Part shown: positions 23,769 through 32,914 of the stretch, piece by piece
Numbering within the stretch: the stretch's first letter is position 1
Layout: each line of letters starts with the position of its first letter
DNA from: Fimbriiglobus sp.
GTDB taxonomy: Bacteria; Planctomycetota; Planctomycetia; Gemmatales; Gemmataceae
Length of the DNA: 56,893 nt
Assembly (NCBI GenBank): GCA_022841795.1
Contig: JALHQU010000024.1
Location: 1-56,893, forward strand
Direction: 5' to 3'
The notes under the pieces: model-generated
The model's database searches: none
What the model was told of the DNA's origin: nothing
The model's input: the letters and a program-made list of their open reading frames with translations, nothing else
Translations under genes and position numbers: made by a program

Positions 23769-25295
23769 CTATCGAAACCGGAACCGGACCACCCGCGCCC
23801 CGTCCGCCGTTAGCTCGGGGGTGAGCGTTGCCCGCTCGCCGTACCGCCACTCGATGAACGGCTCCAGCGCCATGTGGTTCCAGTCCGGCTCGTGCGGGCC
23901 GGGCGGGCCGGGGATGAACACCCGCAGCCCGTCCGGGTGGTCCCGCTTCCACCGCCCCTCCCACACACCGCACCGCAGGGCCAGTGCGGACAGCACCCGC
24001 CGGTCGCCCCGCTCGTACCGCCGCTGGTTGACGTAATGGACGATCGGCCAGCTCAGCCAGTAGTCCGCGCCGACGGCGTCCGGGTCGGCCGCTTCGACTT
24101 CGCGAGCCACGTCCCCGAGGCGAGCCTCGAACACCCGCCCCGGTACGTTCGGTCCGGGCCAGCCGTACCGGGCCGATGCGGCGAGCAGCAGCAGCACCGC
24201 GGCGAGCGGTAACGCCCACCGCCGCCATCGCGGGTTCAGCAGCTCGAAGACCGGGACCAGCCCGACCAGCGCGACGGCGACCGCCAGCCCGGTGGTGATC
24301 GCGATCAGGTAGCGGGGGTGGTAGCTGTTGGTGACCACCCACTCGCGGGTGGCCAGGAGGCCGAACTCGCAGATCGACGCGGCGAGAACGATCGCGCCGA
24401 ACCACAGCCCGCGCCGCACGGCGGGTCGGTTACGCTTCCACGCGATCCAGACCCCGATGCCGGCCGGGAGTAACAGCCCGGCGGCATACGCCCAGGTCAA
24501 CGGGTCGATGAACACCTGCCCGATCAGGCTGCCGGCGGTCCACGGCCAGTCCTCGACCGGCAGGGTGTCCGGGTTGGTGGGCAGGGTGTACGGCTCCACC
24601 TCCCGCACGTGCCGCATGAGCAGGGCGATCAGCCCGACGCTCACGATCGCGGAGAGGAAGTAGACCACGACGGTGCGGTCGATCGCCGGCCGGACCCACC
24701 GCCGCCAGCCGAACACCCCCGGCGCCATCCACACCCGCACCACCAACAGCGGCAGCAGGAACACGCTCACCCCCAGGTACACCCAATGGGCCACGCCGAT
24801 CAGGGCCGCCGCCGCGATCAGCCGCACGGTTCGCCGGGTGGGCTGGTCCAGCAGGCGGACGGCGACGAAGGTGAGTACCAGCGCCGCCGGGTAGTTGCAC
24901 ACGATGAACAGGTTGTCGTGGAACCGCGGCGGGGCGAGGGCGACGAACGCGGCGTTCAGCAGCGTCACCGCGGCGGGCACCGCCGGGCTGCTCGACACCA
25001 ACCGGGCGAACGCCAGCGGCAGGGTGAGGCCGACGAACGTCATCACCCCGGTTTGCAGCAGCAGGTTGGCGAGCGGGTGCTGGCACCACGACAGCAGCAG
25101 GGGCACGAGCAGGCCCACCCGGTCCTGCTCCCAGAAGAACGGCCGCCACTCGTACAGGCTGGCCAGGGAGAAGATGAACGAGTCGGACGAGTGCAGCTCG
25201 TGCAGGCGGGTGAAGTCGAGCCAGGCGGCGGCGGCGGCGTTGACGAGCAGCACCGGCCACATGCGGACCGGGGCGGGCGGGGCGACGTTCGACAT
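23769..25295 (-). CDS. Multi-pass membrane protein, GT-C-like layout
   Basis: 508 residues with about 10-11 hydrophobic helices in the first 400 residues and a soluble C-terminal domain of about 110. The first loop contains 'LHELHSSDSFIFSLASLYEW', an acidic loop in the place where GT-C transferases hold their catalytic Asp. The C-terminal part ('DYWLSWPIVHYVNQRRYERG') is like that of some planctomycete mannosyltransferase-like proteins. I do not recognise a named family. It starts just before the radical SAM gene stop at 25305 and may be co-transcribed with it. Confidence 0.6.
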   Translation of the reverse strand: MSNVAPPAPVRMWPVLLVNAAAAAWLDFTRLHELHSSDSFIFSLASLYEWRPFFWEQDRVGLLVPLLLSWCQHPLANLLLQTGVMTFVGLTLPLAFARLVSSSPAVPAAVTLLNAAFVALAPPRFHDNLFIVCNYPAALVLTFVAVRLLDQPTRRTVRLIAAAALIGVAHWVYLGVSVFLLPLLVVRVWMAPGVFGWRRWVRPAIDRTVVVYFLSAIVSVGLIALLMRHVREVEPYTLPTNPDTLPVEDWPWTAGSLIGQVFIDPLTWAYAAGLLLPAGIGVWIAWKRNRPAVRRGLWFGAIVLAASICEFGLLATREWVVTNSYHPRYLIAITTGLAVAVALVGLVPVFELLNPRWRRWALPLAAVLLLLAASARYGWPGPNVPGRVFEARLGDVAREVEAADPDAVGADYWLSWPIVHYVNQRRYERGDRRVLSALALRCGVWEGRWKRDHPDGLRVFIPGPPGPHEPDWNHMALEPFIEWRYGERATLTPELTADGARVVRFRFR

Positions 25296-25304
25296 GCGGT
25301 CAGT

Positions 25305-26630
25305 TTATGTGTATCGCTGGCCGACGTACTGCGGGTCGAACAACACCGGCAGGTGGCGGTCGATCTGGAGCAGCCCGGCGGGGGTGGTGTCCACCGCGGC
25401 GGGGGTGACGGTCAACCAGCCGTCGGCGGCCAGTTGGTCGAACGCGGGCCGGAACTCGTCCACCGCGTCCACCCCGAACTTGCGGGTGAAGTAGCTCCGC
25501 TCCAGGTGCCCGGTCTTCAGTTGCAGCACAAGCTCGCGGATCAGCCGGTCCCGCTCGCTGGTGGGGAACGCCCGGCCGAGCGGGATTTCCCCGCGGTCCA
25601 GCTTGTCGATGTACGCCTCCCAGGTGTCCACGTTCTGCACATGCACGCCGTTGACGTGCCCGAAGCTGGCGACCCCGGTGCCGAACATATCCGCCCCGGT
25701 CCACAGCGCCTCGCGGTACACGAAGTGCGTCTTCTTCGGGTCCTTCATCACGGTGGTGGCGCTGGTCACTTCGTACCCGGCCTTCACGAACTCGTCGAAC
25801 GCGTATTGCACCCACGCCCGCTTGGTCGGCCAGTCGGCGATGCTGCCGGGCGGCGGCTCGTCGGCGTCGTGCATCTGAAGGCTCTTCGAGAACCGGGTGT
25901 TGTACGGCAGCTCCATCTGGTAGACGGTGACGCACTCCGGGTCGAGCTTGATCGTCTTCGCCACGCACTCCCGCCAGTTGGCCCAGTCCTCTCCCACCAT
26001 GCCGGCGATCAGGTCGATGTTGATCTGGTCGAACCCCACCTCCCGCGCCCACCCGTACGCCCGGTACACCTCGTCCTCCAGGTGCGCCCGCCCGTTGTAC
26101 TGGAGGATCTCCGGCTTGAAGTTCTCCACCCCGAGTGACAGCCGGGTGACACCAACCTCCTTCAGCGCCTCCAGCTTGTGCTTCTGGAGGGTGCCGGGTT
26201 CGCACTCGAACGCCACCTCGCGGGTCTGGTCCCACGGCATGATTTCTTTCAGCCGTGTCATCAGCCCGCGGAGTTGATCCGCGCTCAGGTAGCTGGGTGT
26301 GCCCCCGCCGAAGTACACGAAGTCGAGCGGCCGTCCGCCGACGCACGGCGTCTGCGCCAGCAGCTCCACCTCCTTCAGCAGGGCGTCGAGGTAGACGCTC
26401 ACGTCCTTCGCGTTCTTGTCGGTGTACACCCGGAAGTAGCAGAACTTGCACCGCTTGCGGCAGAACGGGATGTGCAGGTACAGACCGAGCGGGGTGCCCG
26501 GCACCGGCGGGCGGTTCAGGGCGGCGTGCGCGTCGGGCAGGAAGTCGGATTTCCAGAACGAGAACGGCGGGTAGTTGGCGATGAAGTAGTTGCCCAGGCC
26601 GGTCTTCTCCTGGTCGGGTGCGGCGGTCAT
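25305..26630 (-). CDS. HemW/coproporphyrinogen-III-oxidase-like radical SAM protein
   Basis: 441 residues. The 4Fe-4S motif C57-x3-C61-x2-C64 lies in 'LYLHIPFCRKRCKFCYFRVY'. 'FVYFGGGTPSYLSADQLRGL' and 'ECEPGTLQKHKLEALKEVGV' with 'RLSLGVENF' are characteristic of the HemN/HemW group. The C-terminal winged part ('ERDRLIRELVLQLKTGHLER') matches the HemN C-domain. It may be a haem chaperone (HemW) or a specialised radical SAM enzyme; the N-terminal 45 residues with 'NYFIANYPPFSFWK' are not typical of E. coli HemN. It is divergent from nothing close; a family-3 palindrome lies upstream. Confidence 0.85.
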   Translation of the reverse strand: MTAAPDQEKTGLGNYFIANYPPFSFWKSDFLPDAHAALNRPPVPGTPLGLYLHIPFCRKRCKFCYFRVYTDKNAKDVSVYLDALLKEVELLAQTPCVGGRPLDFVYFGGGTPSYLSADQLRGLMTRLKEIMPWDQTREVAFECEPGTLQKHKLEALKEVGVTRLSLGVENFKPEILQYNGRAHLEDEVYRAYGWAREVGFDQINIDLIAGMVGEDWANWRECVAKTIKLDPECVTVYQMELPYNTRFSKSLQMHDADEPPPGSIADWPTKRAWVQYAFDEFVKAGYEVTSATTVMKDPKKTHFVYREALWTGADMFGTGVASFGHVNGVHVQNVDTWEAYIDKLDRGEIPLGRAFPTSERDRLIRELVLQLKTGHLERSYFTRKFGVDAVDEFRPAFDQLAADGWLTVTPAAVDTTPAGLLQIDRHLPVLFDPQYVGQRYT

Positions 26631-26699
26631 GTGCAGTGTCCGGAACCGGGGTGGGACCGTGGGGATACCTGGAATTGTACCGGCCCTTGCAGCCATGTT

Positions 26700-26764
26700 G
26701 GCGAGCCGGGAGCGTGAGCGACCGGAGGATTCACCCCACCGGTCGCTCACGCTCCCGGCTCGCC
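26700..26764. repeat. Palindromic repeat family 3, copy 2
   Basis: Perfect 26-bp arms (26700-26725 and 26739-26764) with the same core as 18144-18208 but a different loop of 13 nt. It ends 3 nt before the stop of the methyltransferase gene (26768). Confidence 0.95.
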
Positions 26765-26767
26765 CCG

Positions 26768-27538
26768 TCAGACTCGCTCGTACACCCCGAGCAGGCAGTT
26801 CTCCGGGTACGTCACCCCGAGCGTGTTCATCGCCTTCCACGCCGACAGTTCGCAGTAGTTGAGCAGGCGGAAGCGGGCGAACGTGGCCAGGTCGTCCAGC
26901 TTGCGGAACGACACCTCCCGCAACCCGTGAGCGGCGGCCAGGGTCGCCAGCGCCCGCCGGGTGTTCATCCGGTACGCCACCGGGAACGTGTCCTTCTCCT
27001 CCGTCTTCCAGAACAGCTTCTTGATCGGGTGGTGCAGGCCGAACGGCACCACCCACGCGGCGACGGACACCGGCGACCACTTGTTGATGGTGTACACCAC
27101 CAGCTTCCCGCCCGGCCGCAGCAGCCGGGCGATGGCCGCCATCGCCGCGTCGGGTTTCGTGATGTGTTCGGCCACCATCCGCAGGGTGAGCAGGTCGAAC
27201 GGCTGTTCGGACTGGTAATCCTCGATGAACGCCTGCACCCGCTCGTGGGCGAACTCGTTCTCGTGGATGTTCGGGCTGGGGTCCACGCCGGTCAGGTGCC
27301 CGCAGCGGGCGGCCAGCTCGCGGGCCAGCGTGGGGTTGGTGGGGAACACGTTCCGCCCGCCGCCCACGTCCAGCCAGCGACAGCCGGGGGTGACGAGGTG
27401 GTCGATCAGGCTCTCGTAGTGGTCGTCCGGGGCGTAGTACCCGAACCGCTGGCGGCGGAGCGGGTTCGGCCCGACCTGCTCGGTTGGGCCGTACTTGCGG
27501 CGGAAGAAGGCCGGCAGGTCCAGGGCGGGGAACGGCAT
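26768..27538 (-). CDS. SAM-dependent methyltransferase
   Basis: 256 residues, class I fold. Motif I is 'CRWLDVGGGRNVFPTNPTLA' (53-72), followed by 'LTGVDPSPNIHENEFAHERV' and 'FDLLTLRMVAEHITKPDAA', then 'LLRPGGKLVVYTINKW'. The substrate is not evident. The N-terminus 'FFRRKYGPTEQVGPNPLRRQ' resembles methyltransferases found beside sugar or polysaccharide genes. It stands alone between a palindromic repeat and the propeller gene upstream. Confidence 0.85.
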   Translation of the reverse strand: MPFPALDLPAFFRRKYGPTEQVGPNPLRRQRFGYYAPDDHYESLIDHLVTPGCRWLDVGGGRNVFPTNPTLARELAARCGHLTGVDPSPNIHENEFAHERVQAFIEDYQSEQPFDLLTLRMVAEHITKPDAAMAAIARLLRPGGKLVVYTINKWSPVSVAAWVVPFGLHHPIKKLFWKTEEKDTFPVAYRMNTRRALATLAAAHGLREVSFRKLDDLATFARFRLLNYCELSAWKAMNTLGVTYPENCLLGVYERV

Positions 27539-27598
27539 GGGGCGTGACGGGGTGGGACGGGCGAACCTTCCGAATGTAGCACGCGAACCCGCCGCCGG

Positions 27599-28687
27599 CT
27601 ATTTGCTCAGACAGTACACCGACCCCTTGTCCGTGCCGACGAGGATGCAGTCCGGGCCGACCGCCACCGACCCGCACACCCCGCCGTCCAGCGTGATCTG
27701 CTGCACCTTCCGCCCGTTCTTCAGATCGAGGACGTAGAACTCGCCGGGCAACGACAGGCAGCCGACGTACACCCGGTCGCCCACCACCACCGGCGAGGCG
27801 TCCACCATGCCGTCGGTCACGAACGTCCACGCCTCTTTGCCCGACTTGCGGTCCAGGGCGTACACCTTCTTGTCCCGGCTGCCGGTGACGATCAGCTCGT
27901 CGGTGACGGCGGCGGAGGCGTAGAACGCCTGGGCCTTGCGGGCCGGCTCGAACTCCCACGCCTTCCGCTTGCCCTTCAGGTCGATGCCGAACACCTGGTT
28001 GGTGACGGTGCCGACGTAGGCGAAGTCGCCGGCCGCGGCGCTGGTGGCCGCCGCCTGCCCGGCCAACTCCACGCTCCACACCCCTTTCCCGGTCTTGGCG
28101 TCGATGGCGTGGAACGCGCTGTCGCACCCGCTGGCGAACACCAGGTCCCCGCTCACCGTCGGCGACCCGTTCGACCCGCCGTCGATGGCGAACTCCCACA
28201 CCTTCTTCCCGTCCTTGTCCAGGCACGTGACCGGCATGCCCTGGGCGGCGACCAGCACGTTCTCGCCGTGGAAGTTGCACCCGCTGGCGATCTCCCCGCC
28301 CACCTCGGACGTGTACTTCCACACCTGCTCGCCGCTCTCGGCGTTCACGCAGAACACGTTCCCGTCCACATCGCCGACGTACACCCGCTTGCCCCGCACC
28401 GCCGGCGACGCCTTCATGATGCCCAGCTTCGCCTTCCACTTCTCCTTGCCGGTGGCCAGATCGACGGCGTACAGGTGCTTGTCGGTGGACGCGATGTACG
28501 CCACCTCGCCGACGATCGCCGGCGCTCCCTCTACCGAGTCCTTGCACTTGAACACCCACCGCTCGTTCAGCACGGCCGGCAGCTTGGCGGTGCCGACGCC
28601 GGTGGACTGCGGGTCGCCGCGGAACTGCGGCCAGTCGGCGAGCGTGACAGCCGGGAGGAGAAGCAGGAGGCAGGCGGAGCGGAGCAT
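27599..28687 (-). CDS. Secreted PQQ-like beta-propeller protein
   Basis: 362 residues with a signal peptide (1-17) followed by 'DWPQFRGDPQSTG', the usual opening of planctomycete propellers. Six to seven blades repeat the motif 'YAVDLATGKEKWKAKLG' ('CVNAESGEQVWKY', 'HAIDAKTGKGVWSVELAG', 'YALDRKSGKEAWTF'). These are BamB-like or PQQ-enzyme-like propellers; no PQQ-ligand set is evident, so it is probably a binding or scaffold protein. It is the first of four such proteins in the window. Confidence 0.9.
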   Translation of the reverse strand: MLRSACLLLLLPAVTLADWPQFRGDPQSTGVGTAKLPAVLNERWVFKCKDSVEGAPAIVGEVAYIASTDKHLYAVDLATGKEKWKAKLGIMKASPAVRGKRVYVGDVDGNVFCVNAESGEQVWKYTSEVGGEIASGCNFHGENVLVAAQGMPVTCLDKDGKKVWEFAIDGGSNGSPTVSGDLVFASGCDSAFHAIDAKTGKGVWSVELAGQAAATSAAAGDFAYVGTVTNQVFGIDLKGKRKAWEFEPARKAQAFYASAAVTDELIVTGSRDKKVYALDRKSGKEAWTFVTDGMVDASPVVVGDRVYVGCLSLPGEFYVLDLKNGRKVQQITLDGGVCGSVAVGPDCILVGTDKGSVYCLSK

Positions 28688-28709
28688 GGCGAGGGGCCTC
28701 CGGGTTTTT

Positions 28710-28766
28710 GTGTTCCGCTCGCTCCACGAGCGGCAGATGAATCCGCTCGCGGAGCGAGCAGAACAC
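28710..28766. repeat. Palindromic repeat family 4, copy 2
   Basis: Arms 28710-28733 and 28743-28766 (24 nt, two mismatches; core CGCTCGCTCCACGAGCGG). It ends 2 nt before the stop of the alcohol dehydrogenase gene. Confidence 0.88.
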
Positions 28767-28768
28767 GG

Positions 28769-29893
28769 TTACAGCGCCGCCCGGTAGATCCCCAGGATGT
28801 CGGCTTCCGTCACCGGGCGGGGGTTGAACCGGGCGGTCCACTGCTGGTTCGCCTCGTGCGCCAACAACTCCAGGATACCGGGGCTGACGCCGCATTCCGA
28901 CAGCGATCTTGGCAGGCCGGCGGCGCGGACCATGCCCTCAACGATCAACGCCAGGTCTTCGGCGGAATCGTCGAGTTGCTCATACAAGGTGTGGGCGACC
29001 GGGGCGTTGAACCGGATGACGTGCGGCAGCATGACCGCGATGGCGACGCCGTGCGTCAGCCCGTAGTGGGCGGTGAGCGGGTTGGCGCAGCTGTGGCACA
29101 CGCCGAGCATCGACGCCTCGATCGCCATGCCGGCGAAGTGGGCGCCGAGCTGCATGGCGGCGCGGGCGGGCAGGTTGTCCGGCTGGCGGAGGACCGTCTC
29201 GAAATTCGGCTCCAGGTGCTCCCAGGCGGCGAGCGAACACATCCGCGAGTACGGGTTGGCCTTGGTACACACCAGGGACTCGACCGCGTGGGCGACGGCG
29301 TCGATGCCGGTCACGGCCGTGACCATTTGCGGCTGGCTGAGCGTCAACTCGGGGTCCAGGATCGTCACCCGGAACGCCGCCTTCTTGTCCCCGCACGCCA
29401 TCTTCATGTGCGACGACTCGTCGGTGATGAGGGCGTAGCTCTGGGCCTCGGACCCGGTGCCGGCGGTGGTGGGCACGCCGACGCTCGGCAGCATCGGCTT
29501 GGTCGCCTTGTCGTGCCCGCGGTAGTCGGCCATCCGCCCGCCGTTGGTGTAGATGAAGTTGATCCCCTTCGCGCAGTCCATGGCCGACCCGCCGCCGACG
29601 GCCACGATCAGGTCGATGTCGTGCCGGCGGGCGAACCCCACCCCGTCCGCCACCTGCCGGTCGGTCGGGTTCTCCTTCACCCCGTCGAACGTGAACACCC
29701 GCAGGCCGGCGTCCCGCATCATCCGCTCGGCCCGCTGCGGGTGGCCGACGTGTTCCAAACCGGGGTCGGTGACGAGCAGCGCGCGGCTACCCAGCGGGCG
29801 GGCCGCCTCGCCCAGACGGTCGAGGCAGCCGGCACCGAAGATCACCCGGCCGAGCGGCTGGAAGTCAAACGGAGACGGGGTGGTCGGCGGCAA
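28769..29893 (-). CDS. Iron-containing (group III) alcohol dehydrogenase
   Basis: 374 residues from a TTG at 29893, chosen because the family starts just before 'FDFQPLGRVIFGAG'. NAD-binding 'VAVGGGSAMDCAKGI' and 'PTTAGTGSEAQSYALI' are intact. The metal ligands D198, H202, H267 and H281 lie in 'GIDAVAHAVES', 'LGVCHSCANPL' and 'YGLTHGVA'. It interconverts an alcohol and an aldehyde with NAD(P). The gene overlaps the upstream reductase gene by 29 nt and closes the five-gene operon, so its natural substrate is probably the aldehyde made by that reductase. Confidence 0.92.
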   Translation of the reverse strand: MPPTTPSPFDFQPLGRVIFGAGCLDRLGEAARPLGSRALLVTDPGLEHVGHPQRAERMMRDAGLRVFTFDGVKENPTDRQVADGVGFARRHDIDLIVAVGGGSAMDCAKGINFIYTNGGRMADYRGHDKATKPMLPSVGVPTTAGTGSEAQSYALITDESSHMKMACGDKKAAFRVTILDPELTLSQPQMVTAVTGIDAVAHAVESLVCTKANPYSRMCSLAAWEHLEPNFETVLRQPDNLPARAAMQLGAHFAGMAIEASMLGVCHSCANPLTAHYGLTHGVAIAVMLPHVIRFNAPVAHTLYEQLDDSAEDLALIVEGMVRAAGLPRSLSECGVSPGILELLAHEANQQWTARFNPRPVTEADILGIYRAAL

Positions 29894-31304
29894 TGTTGAG
29901 CGCCCGCTGCTTGTACAGGTGGGTGAACAGGTTGCCCTCGTGCGGCTGGTCCCAGGTCAGCCGGTTGGTGGGCAGCGGCCCGATGTTCAGACGCTCGATG
30001 TGCGAGCAGGCCATCACGTCGGCGACGAATTTCGGGTCGGCGGTCAGGGCGGTGGCCGCCAGGGTGTACCCGATGCGGTTCAGCACGTCCGCCTGCGGGC
30101 ATTCTAGAACGCTGGCGTAGGGGAACAAAAACTCCTTGTTCGCCAGCGGGTGGTCGGGCGAGTCGCAGCGGATGATGGTGGGTAGCAGGTAGGCGATGCG
30201 ACCCTCTTTCACCAGCCGCGGGCCGGAACGGTACTTGGCGGTCACGTCCACAGCGCCGGGGGTCTTCAGCCCCTCCTCCACCATGTTGTTGATCGCCTCG
30301 GCCACCTCCGGCTTGGCGAACGCGCTGATCTGGCAGTTCGGGTCGTCCCACGGGCGGGGGGTCATGGGGGCCAGCTTCTTGGCGATGGCGTCGGCGATGG
30401 CGTCGGCGTTCTTCGGCGTCCACACGGCGCTGGCGTTCACGCACGCCCGCCCGCCGTTCGCCGCGATCCCCTCCACCAGCAGGTCGGTGTACTGCTCGAA
30501 CCCGTCCGCTTGGTCCTCGCCGAACAGGTACTTGCTGTACCCGGTGCCGTGGATCTCCACCTTCGGGTCGTTCTTGTACGGGGCCATGGTGCGGTCGTCG
30601 CCGAACGCCATGCTCCGCCCGCACAGCCGCAGGATGTCGCCCGCCCCGGCGTGGTCGGTCGGCAGGAAGGCCATGAACTGGGCCGGGATGCCGGCCTTGA
30701 TGAACGCCTGGATCACCCGGAACGGCGTCCACGGCTCCTCCCGGCCGGGCTTGAGCAGCAGCGGCATTTTGAGCGCGAGCGTCGGCACCCACAGGGAGTG
30801 GACCCCCGGCGAGTTGCTCGGCAGCACCGCCCCGAACACGTGGGTGGTGGGGAAGAACGCCTGCATCCGCCCGGCCTTCGTGCTGTACCCCTTGTCTAAC
30901 GCTTCGGGGTCCAGCCCGCGGCTCAGGCCGCCGATCACCTCCTCCACGTTGTCCATCACGTACTGCACCTTCATCGCGTTCCGCCGGCAGAACACCATCG
31001 GGCTGCCGGTGGTGGCGGACAGGTTCCGCACGTAGTCGTCGAAGCTGAGTTCGGCGTCCCCGCACGGCAGCGTGCTGTTCACGAAGTGGTCGGCCGCCTT
31101 CTTGTACATCGCCAAGATGTCGCGGACCGGGATGGCGGCCAGCTCCTTGTGCAGCCGTTCGGTCAGGCCGACGTCGCGGCTGATCTGGCTGCCCGTCACC
31201 TGGCTCACCTCGGCCACCGGCTCGCCGGTGACGTGGTGGATCAACTGAGCTTTGTCGAGGCTCTGATACGGCTTGCCGAACCGCAACGCGGGGATCTGAA
31301 TCAT
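29865..31304 (-). CDS. Aldehyde-dehydrogenase-fold reductase (acyl-reductase-like)
   Basis: 479 residues of the ALDH superfamily. The catalytic Cys is C288 in 'IAANGGRACVNASAVW', and 'FGAVLPSNSPGVHSLWVPTL' with 'MPLLLKPGREEPWTPFRV' forms the cofactor region. The usual ALDH Glu motif (ELGGK) is replaced by 'YLFGEDQADGFEQYTDLLVE', as in acylating dehydrogenases and LuxC-like acyl reductases, which do not need the general base. With a ligase upstream and an ADH downstream, reduction of an activated acyl group to an aldehyde is a fair inference, but the substrate is unknown. Confidence 0.8.
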   Translation of the reverse strand: MIQIPALRFGKPYQSLDKAQLIHHVTGEPVAEVSQVTGSQISRDVGLTERLHKELAAIPVRDILAMYKKAADHFVNSTLPCGDAELSFDDYVRNLSATTGSPMVFCRRNAMKVQYVMDNVEEVIGGLSRGLDPEALDKGYSTKAGRMQAFFPTTHVFGAVLPSNSPGVHSLWVPTLALKMPLLLKPGREEPWTPFRVIQAFIKAGIPAQFMAFLPTDHAGAGDILRLCGRSMAFGDDRTMAPYKNDPKVEIHGTGYSKYLFGEDQADGFEQYTDLLVEGIAANGGRACVNASAVWTPKNADAIADAIAKKLAPMTPRPWDDPNCQISAFAKPEVAEAINNMVEEGLKTPGAVDVTAKYRSGPRLVKEGRIAYLLPTIIRCDSPDHPLANKEFLFPYASVLECPQADVLNRIGYTLAATALTADPKFVADVMACSHIERLNIGPLPTNRLTWDQPHEGNLFTHLYKQRALNIAADHPVSV

Positions 31305-31307
31305 GGG

Positions 31308-32099
31308 TTATTTCTTCTTCTTCGGGGGTCGTTTCAGCAGGTTGGCAGCCCACACCGCATCCGGGCCGCGGAGGCCAACGGCCGGCGGCTCGGTGTAGTT
31401 AATCTGGTTCGCGTACCCGCCGCCGTCATACGCCAGATCGAGGCACGCCCTCAGGTCGAGCGGAACGTGCGGGTCGGCGGGCCTCAGGGGGACCGGGAAC
31501 ACGGGGATCGGGTCCCGCACCGTGAACGCCCACACGTCCGCGTCCGGGTAGTCGGTCGCCTTCGTCACCATCAGGTAGTAGTCCGCCTCGGGCGGTCCGG
31601 GGTCGTCCATCGGCACCCGCAGCCCACGGCGGAGCAGGTCGATTTCCACCAGGTTCGCCCCGGCGGCAAAATACTCGTCCCGTTTGAGCAGGTAGCGGTC
31701 GCGGTCCGCCTTCGGCAGCTTGTCGGACGGGCTGAGCAGTTCGATGACGGTGACTACCTGCCGGTCGGCCGCGTCCAACAGGCGGATGTACAGTTTCCGC
31801 CGTCGGCGACGACGGGCCGGGTGCCGAAACCTGGCCGTGGGGGCGACGACGGCGACCGAGGACCGGCCCCGTGATCGGGCCGCCGGTTCCTCACTCACGA
31901 ACGTGTCCGGCTTCCCCCGCCGGACCGGCTCGCCGTCGTCCCCGTCGGCCAGCCAGACGTACTGGTCGAGGCTGGCCACATACCCGGTCGGCAGCCCGGC
32001 GACGAGAGCCTGCCGGATGAGCGGCAGGAGCGTGGCGTGGACGTCCGGCCACAGGTCGGCTTCCAGGTACGGGTCCATGCCGGGGAACGGGGACGGCAT
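31308..32099 (-). CDS. DUF4058 family protein (second of a tandem pair)
   Basis: 263 residues beginning 'MPSPFPGMDPYLEADLWPDV', the DUF4058 signature. The central part 'VVTVIELLSPSDK' followed by 'RYLLKRDEYFAAGANLVEID' and LLRRG has the E...D/K...EID spacing of PD-(D/E)XK-like folds such as Uma2, but no activity is known for the family. It ends 'RPPKKKK'. It starts 7 nt after the other DUF4058 stop and ends 3 nt before the reductase start, so it is in the same transcript. It contains an extra basic stretch 'RRRRRRK' around 97-103. Confidence 0.85.
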   Translation of the reverse strand: MPSPFPGMDPYLEADLWPDVHATLLPLIRQALVAGLPTGYVASLDQYVWLADGDDGEPVRRGKPDTFVSEEPAARSRGRSSVAVVAPTARFRHPARRRRRRKLYIRLLDAADRQVVTVIELLSPSDKLPKADRDRYLLKRDEYFAAGANLVEIDLLRRGLRVPMDDPGPPEADYYLMVTKATDYPDADVWAFTVRDPIPVFPVPLRPADPHVPLDLRACLDLAYDGGGYANQINYTEPPAVGLRGPDAVWAANLLKRPPKKKK

Positions 32100-32106
32100 C
32101 GCGGGT

Positions 32107-32904
32107 CTATCTCTTCCTCTTCGTGGGGCGGTTCAACAGGCCGGCGGCCCAGTCGGCGTCGCCGGTGCGGAGCGGCGGGACGGGGTCCGCCCGGTAGTTC
32201 AACTTGTCCACGTACCGGCCCTCGTCATACACCCGTTCGAGGCAAGCCCGCAGGTCGAGCGGCACCGGGGGCACTTTTCGCCGGAGGGGCACCGGGAACA
32301 CCGGGATCGGGTCCGACACGTTCCACGCCCACACCTGGGACTCCGTTCGCCGGTCGGCGGGGGAAACGAACACATAGTAGTCGGCCGGCGGCGGGTGCGG
32401 GTTGCCCATCGGCATCCGGTCGCCGTCCCGCAACAGGTCGATCTCGACGAAATTGGCCTGGGAGGCGAAGAACTCGCCCCGCTTGGTCAGGTACGCCGTC
32501 CGGTCCTCCCCCGTCCGCTTGTTCGCCGGACTGAGGAGCTCGATCACCGTCACCACCTCGGCCCCGCCGGCCGTCTGAATCTCCACCCGCCGGTTCCGCC
32601 GCGTGTGCCGTCCGGGCATCCGGGTCAGGGTGGTCGGTGGGGCGACCGCCAGCCCGCCGGCCACGTCCGCCCGCCCCTTCCTCGGAACGCGGGGGACGAA
32701 CACGTCCGGCTTGCGGTGCGGGAACGTGGCTTCGTCTTCGGGCCGCTCGCCGGACCACACGAACAGCTCCACTTCGGCGACGAACCCGTCCGGCAGCACG
32801 CGGTTGAGTGCGGCCATGACGGCTTGGGTCAGCCCGTGATGCACCCCACCCCACCGCAGTGGGTCTTCCAGGTACGGGTCCATGCCGGGGAACGGGGACG
32901 GCAT
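32107..32904 (-). CDS. DUF4058 family protein (first of a tandem pair)
   Basis: 265 residues. It starts with the same 'MPSPFPGMDPYLE' as its neighbour; this fixes the start at 32904 even though the frame is open further upstream. Conserved blocks are 'EVVTVIELLSPANKRTGEDR' and 'FVEIDLLRDGDRMPMGNPHP', and 'DPIPVFPVPLRR'. The two DUF4058 proteins are clear paralogues (same N-terminus, same core, same basic end), so the pair arose by tandem duplication. It begins 10 nt after the ligase stop. Function unknown. Confidence 0.85.
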   Translation of the reverse strand: MPSPFPGMDPYLEDPLRWGGVHHGLTQAVMAALNRVLPDGFVAEVELFVWSGERPEDEATFPHRKPDVFVPRVPRKGRADVAGGLAVAPPTTLTRMPGRHTRRNRRVEIQTAGGAEVVTVIELLSPANKRTGEDRTAYLTKRGEFFASQANFVEIDLLRDGDRMPMGNPHPPPADYYVFVSPADRRTESQVWAWNVSDPIPVFPVPLRRKVPPVPLDLRACLERVYDEGRYVDKLNYRADPVPPLRTGDADWAAGLLNRPTKRKR

Positions 32905-32914
32905 CGCGGCGGCC

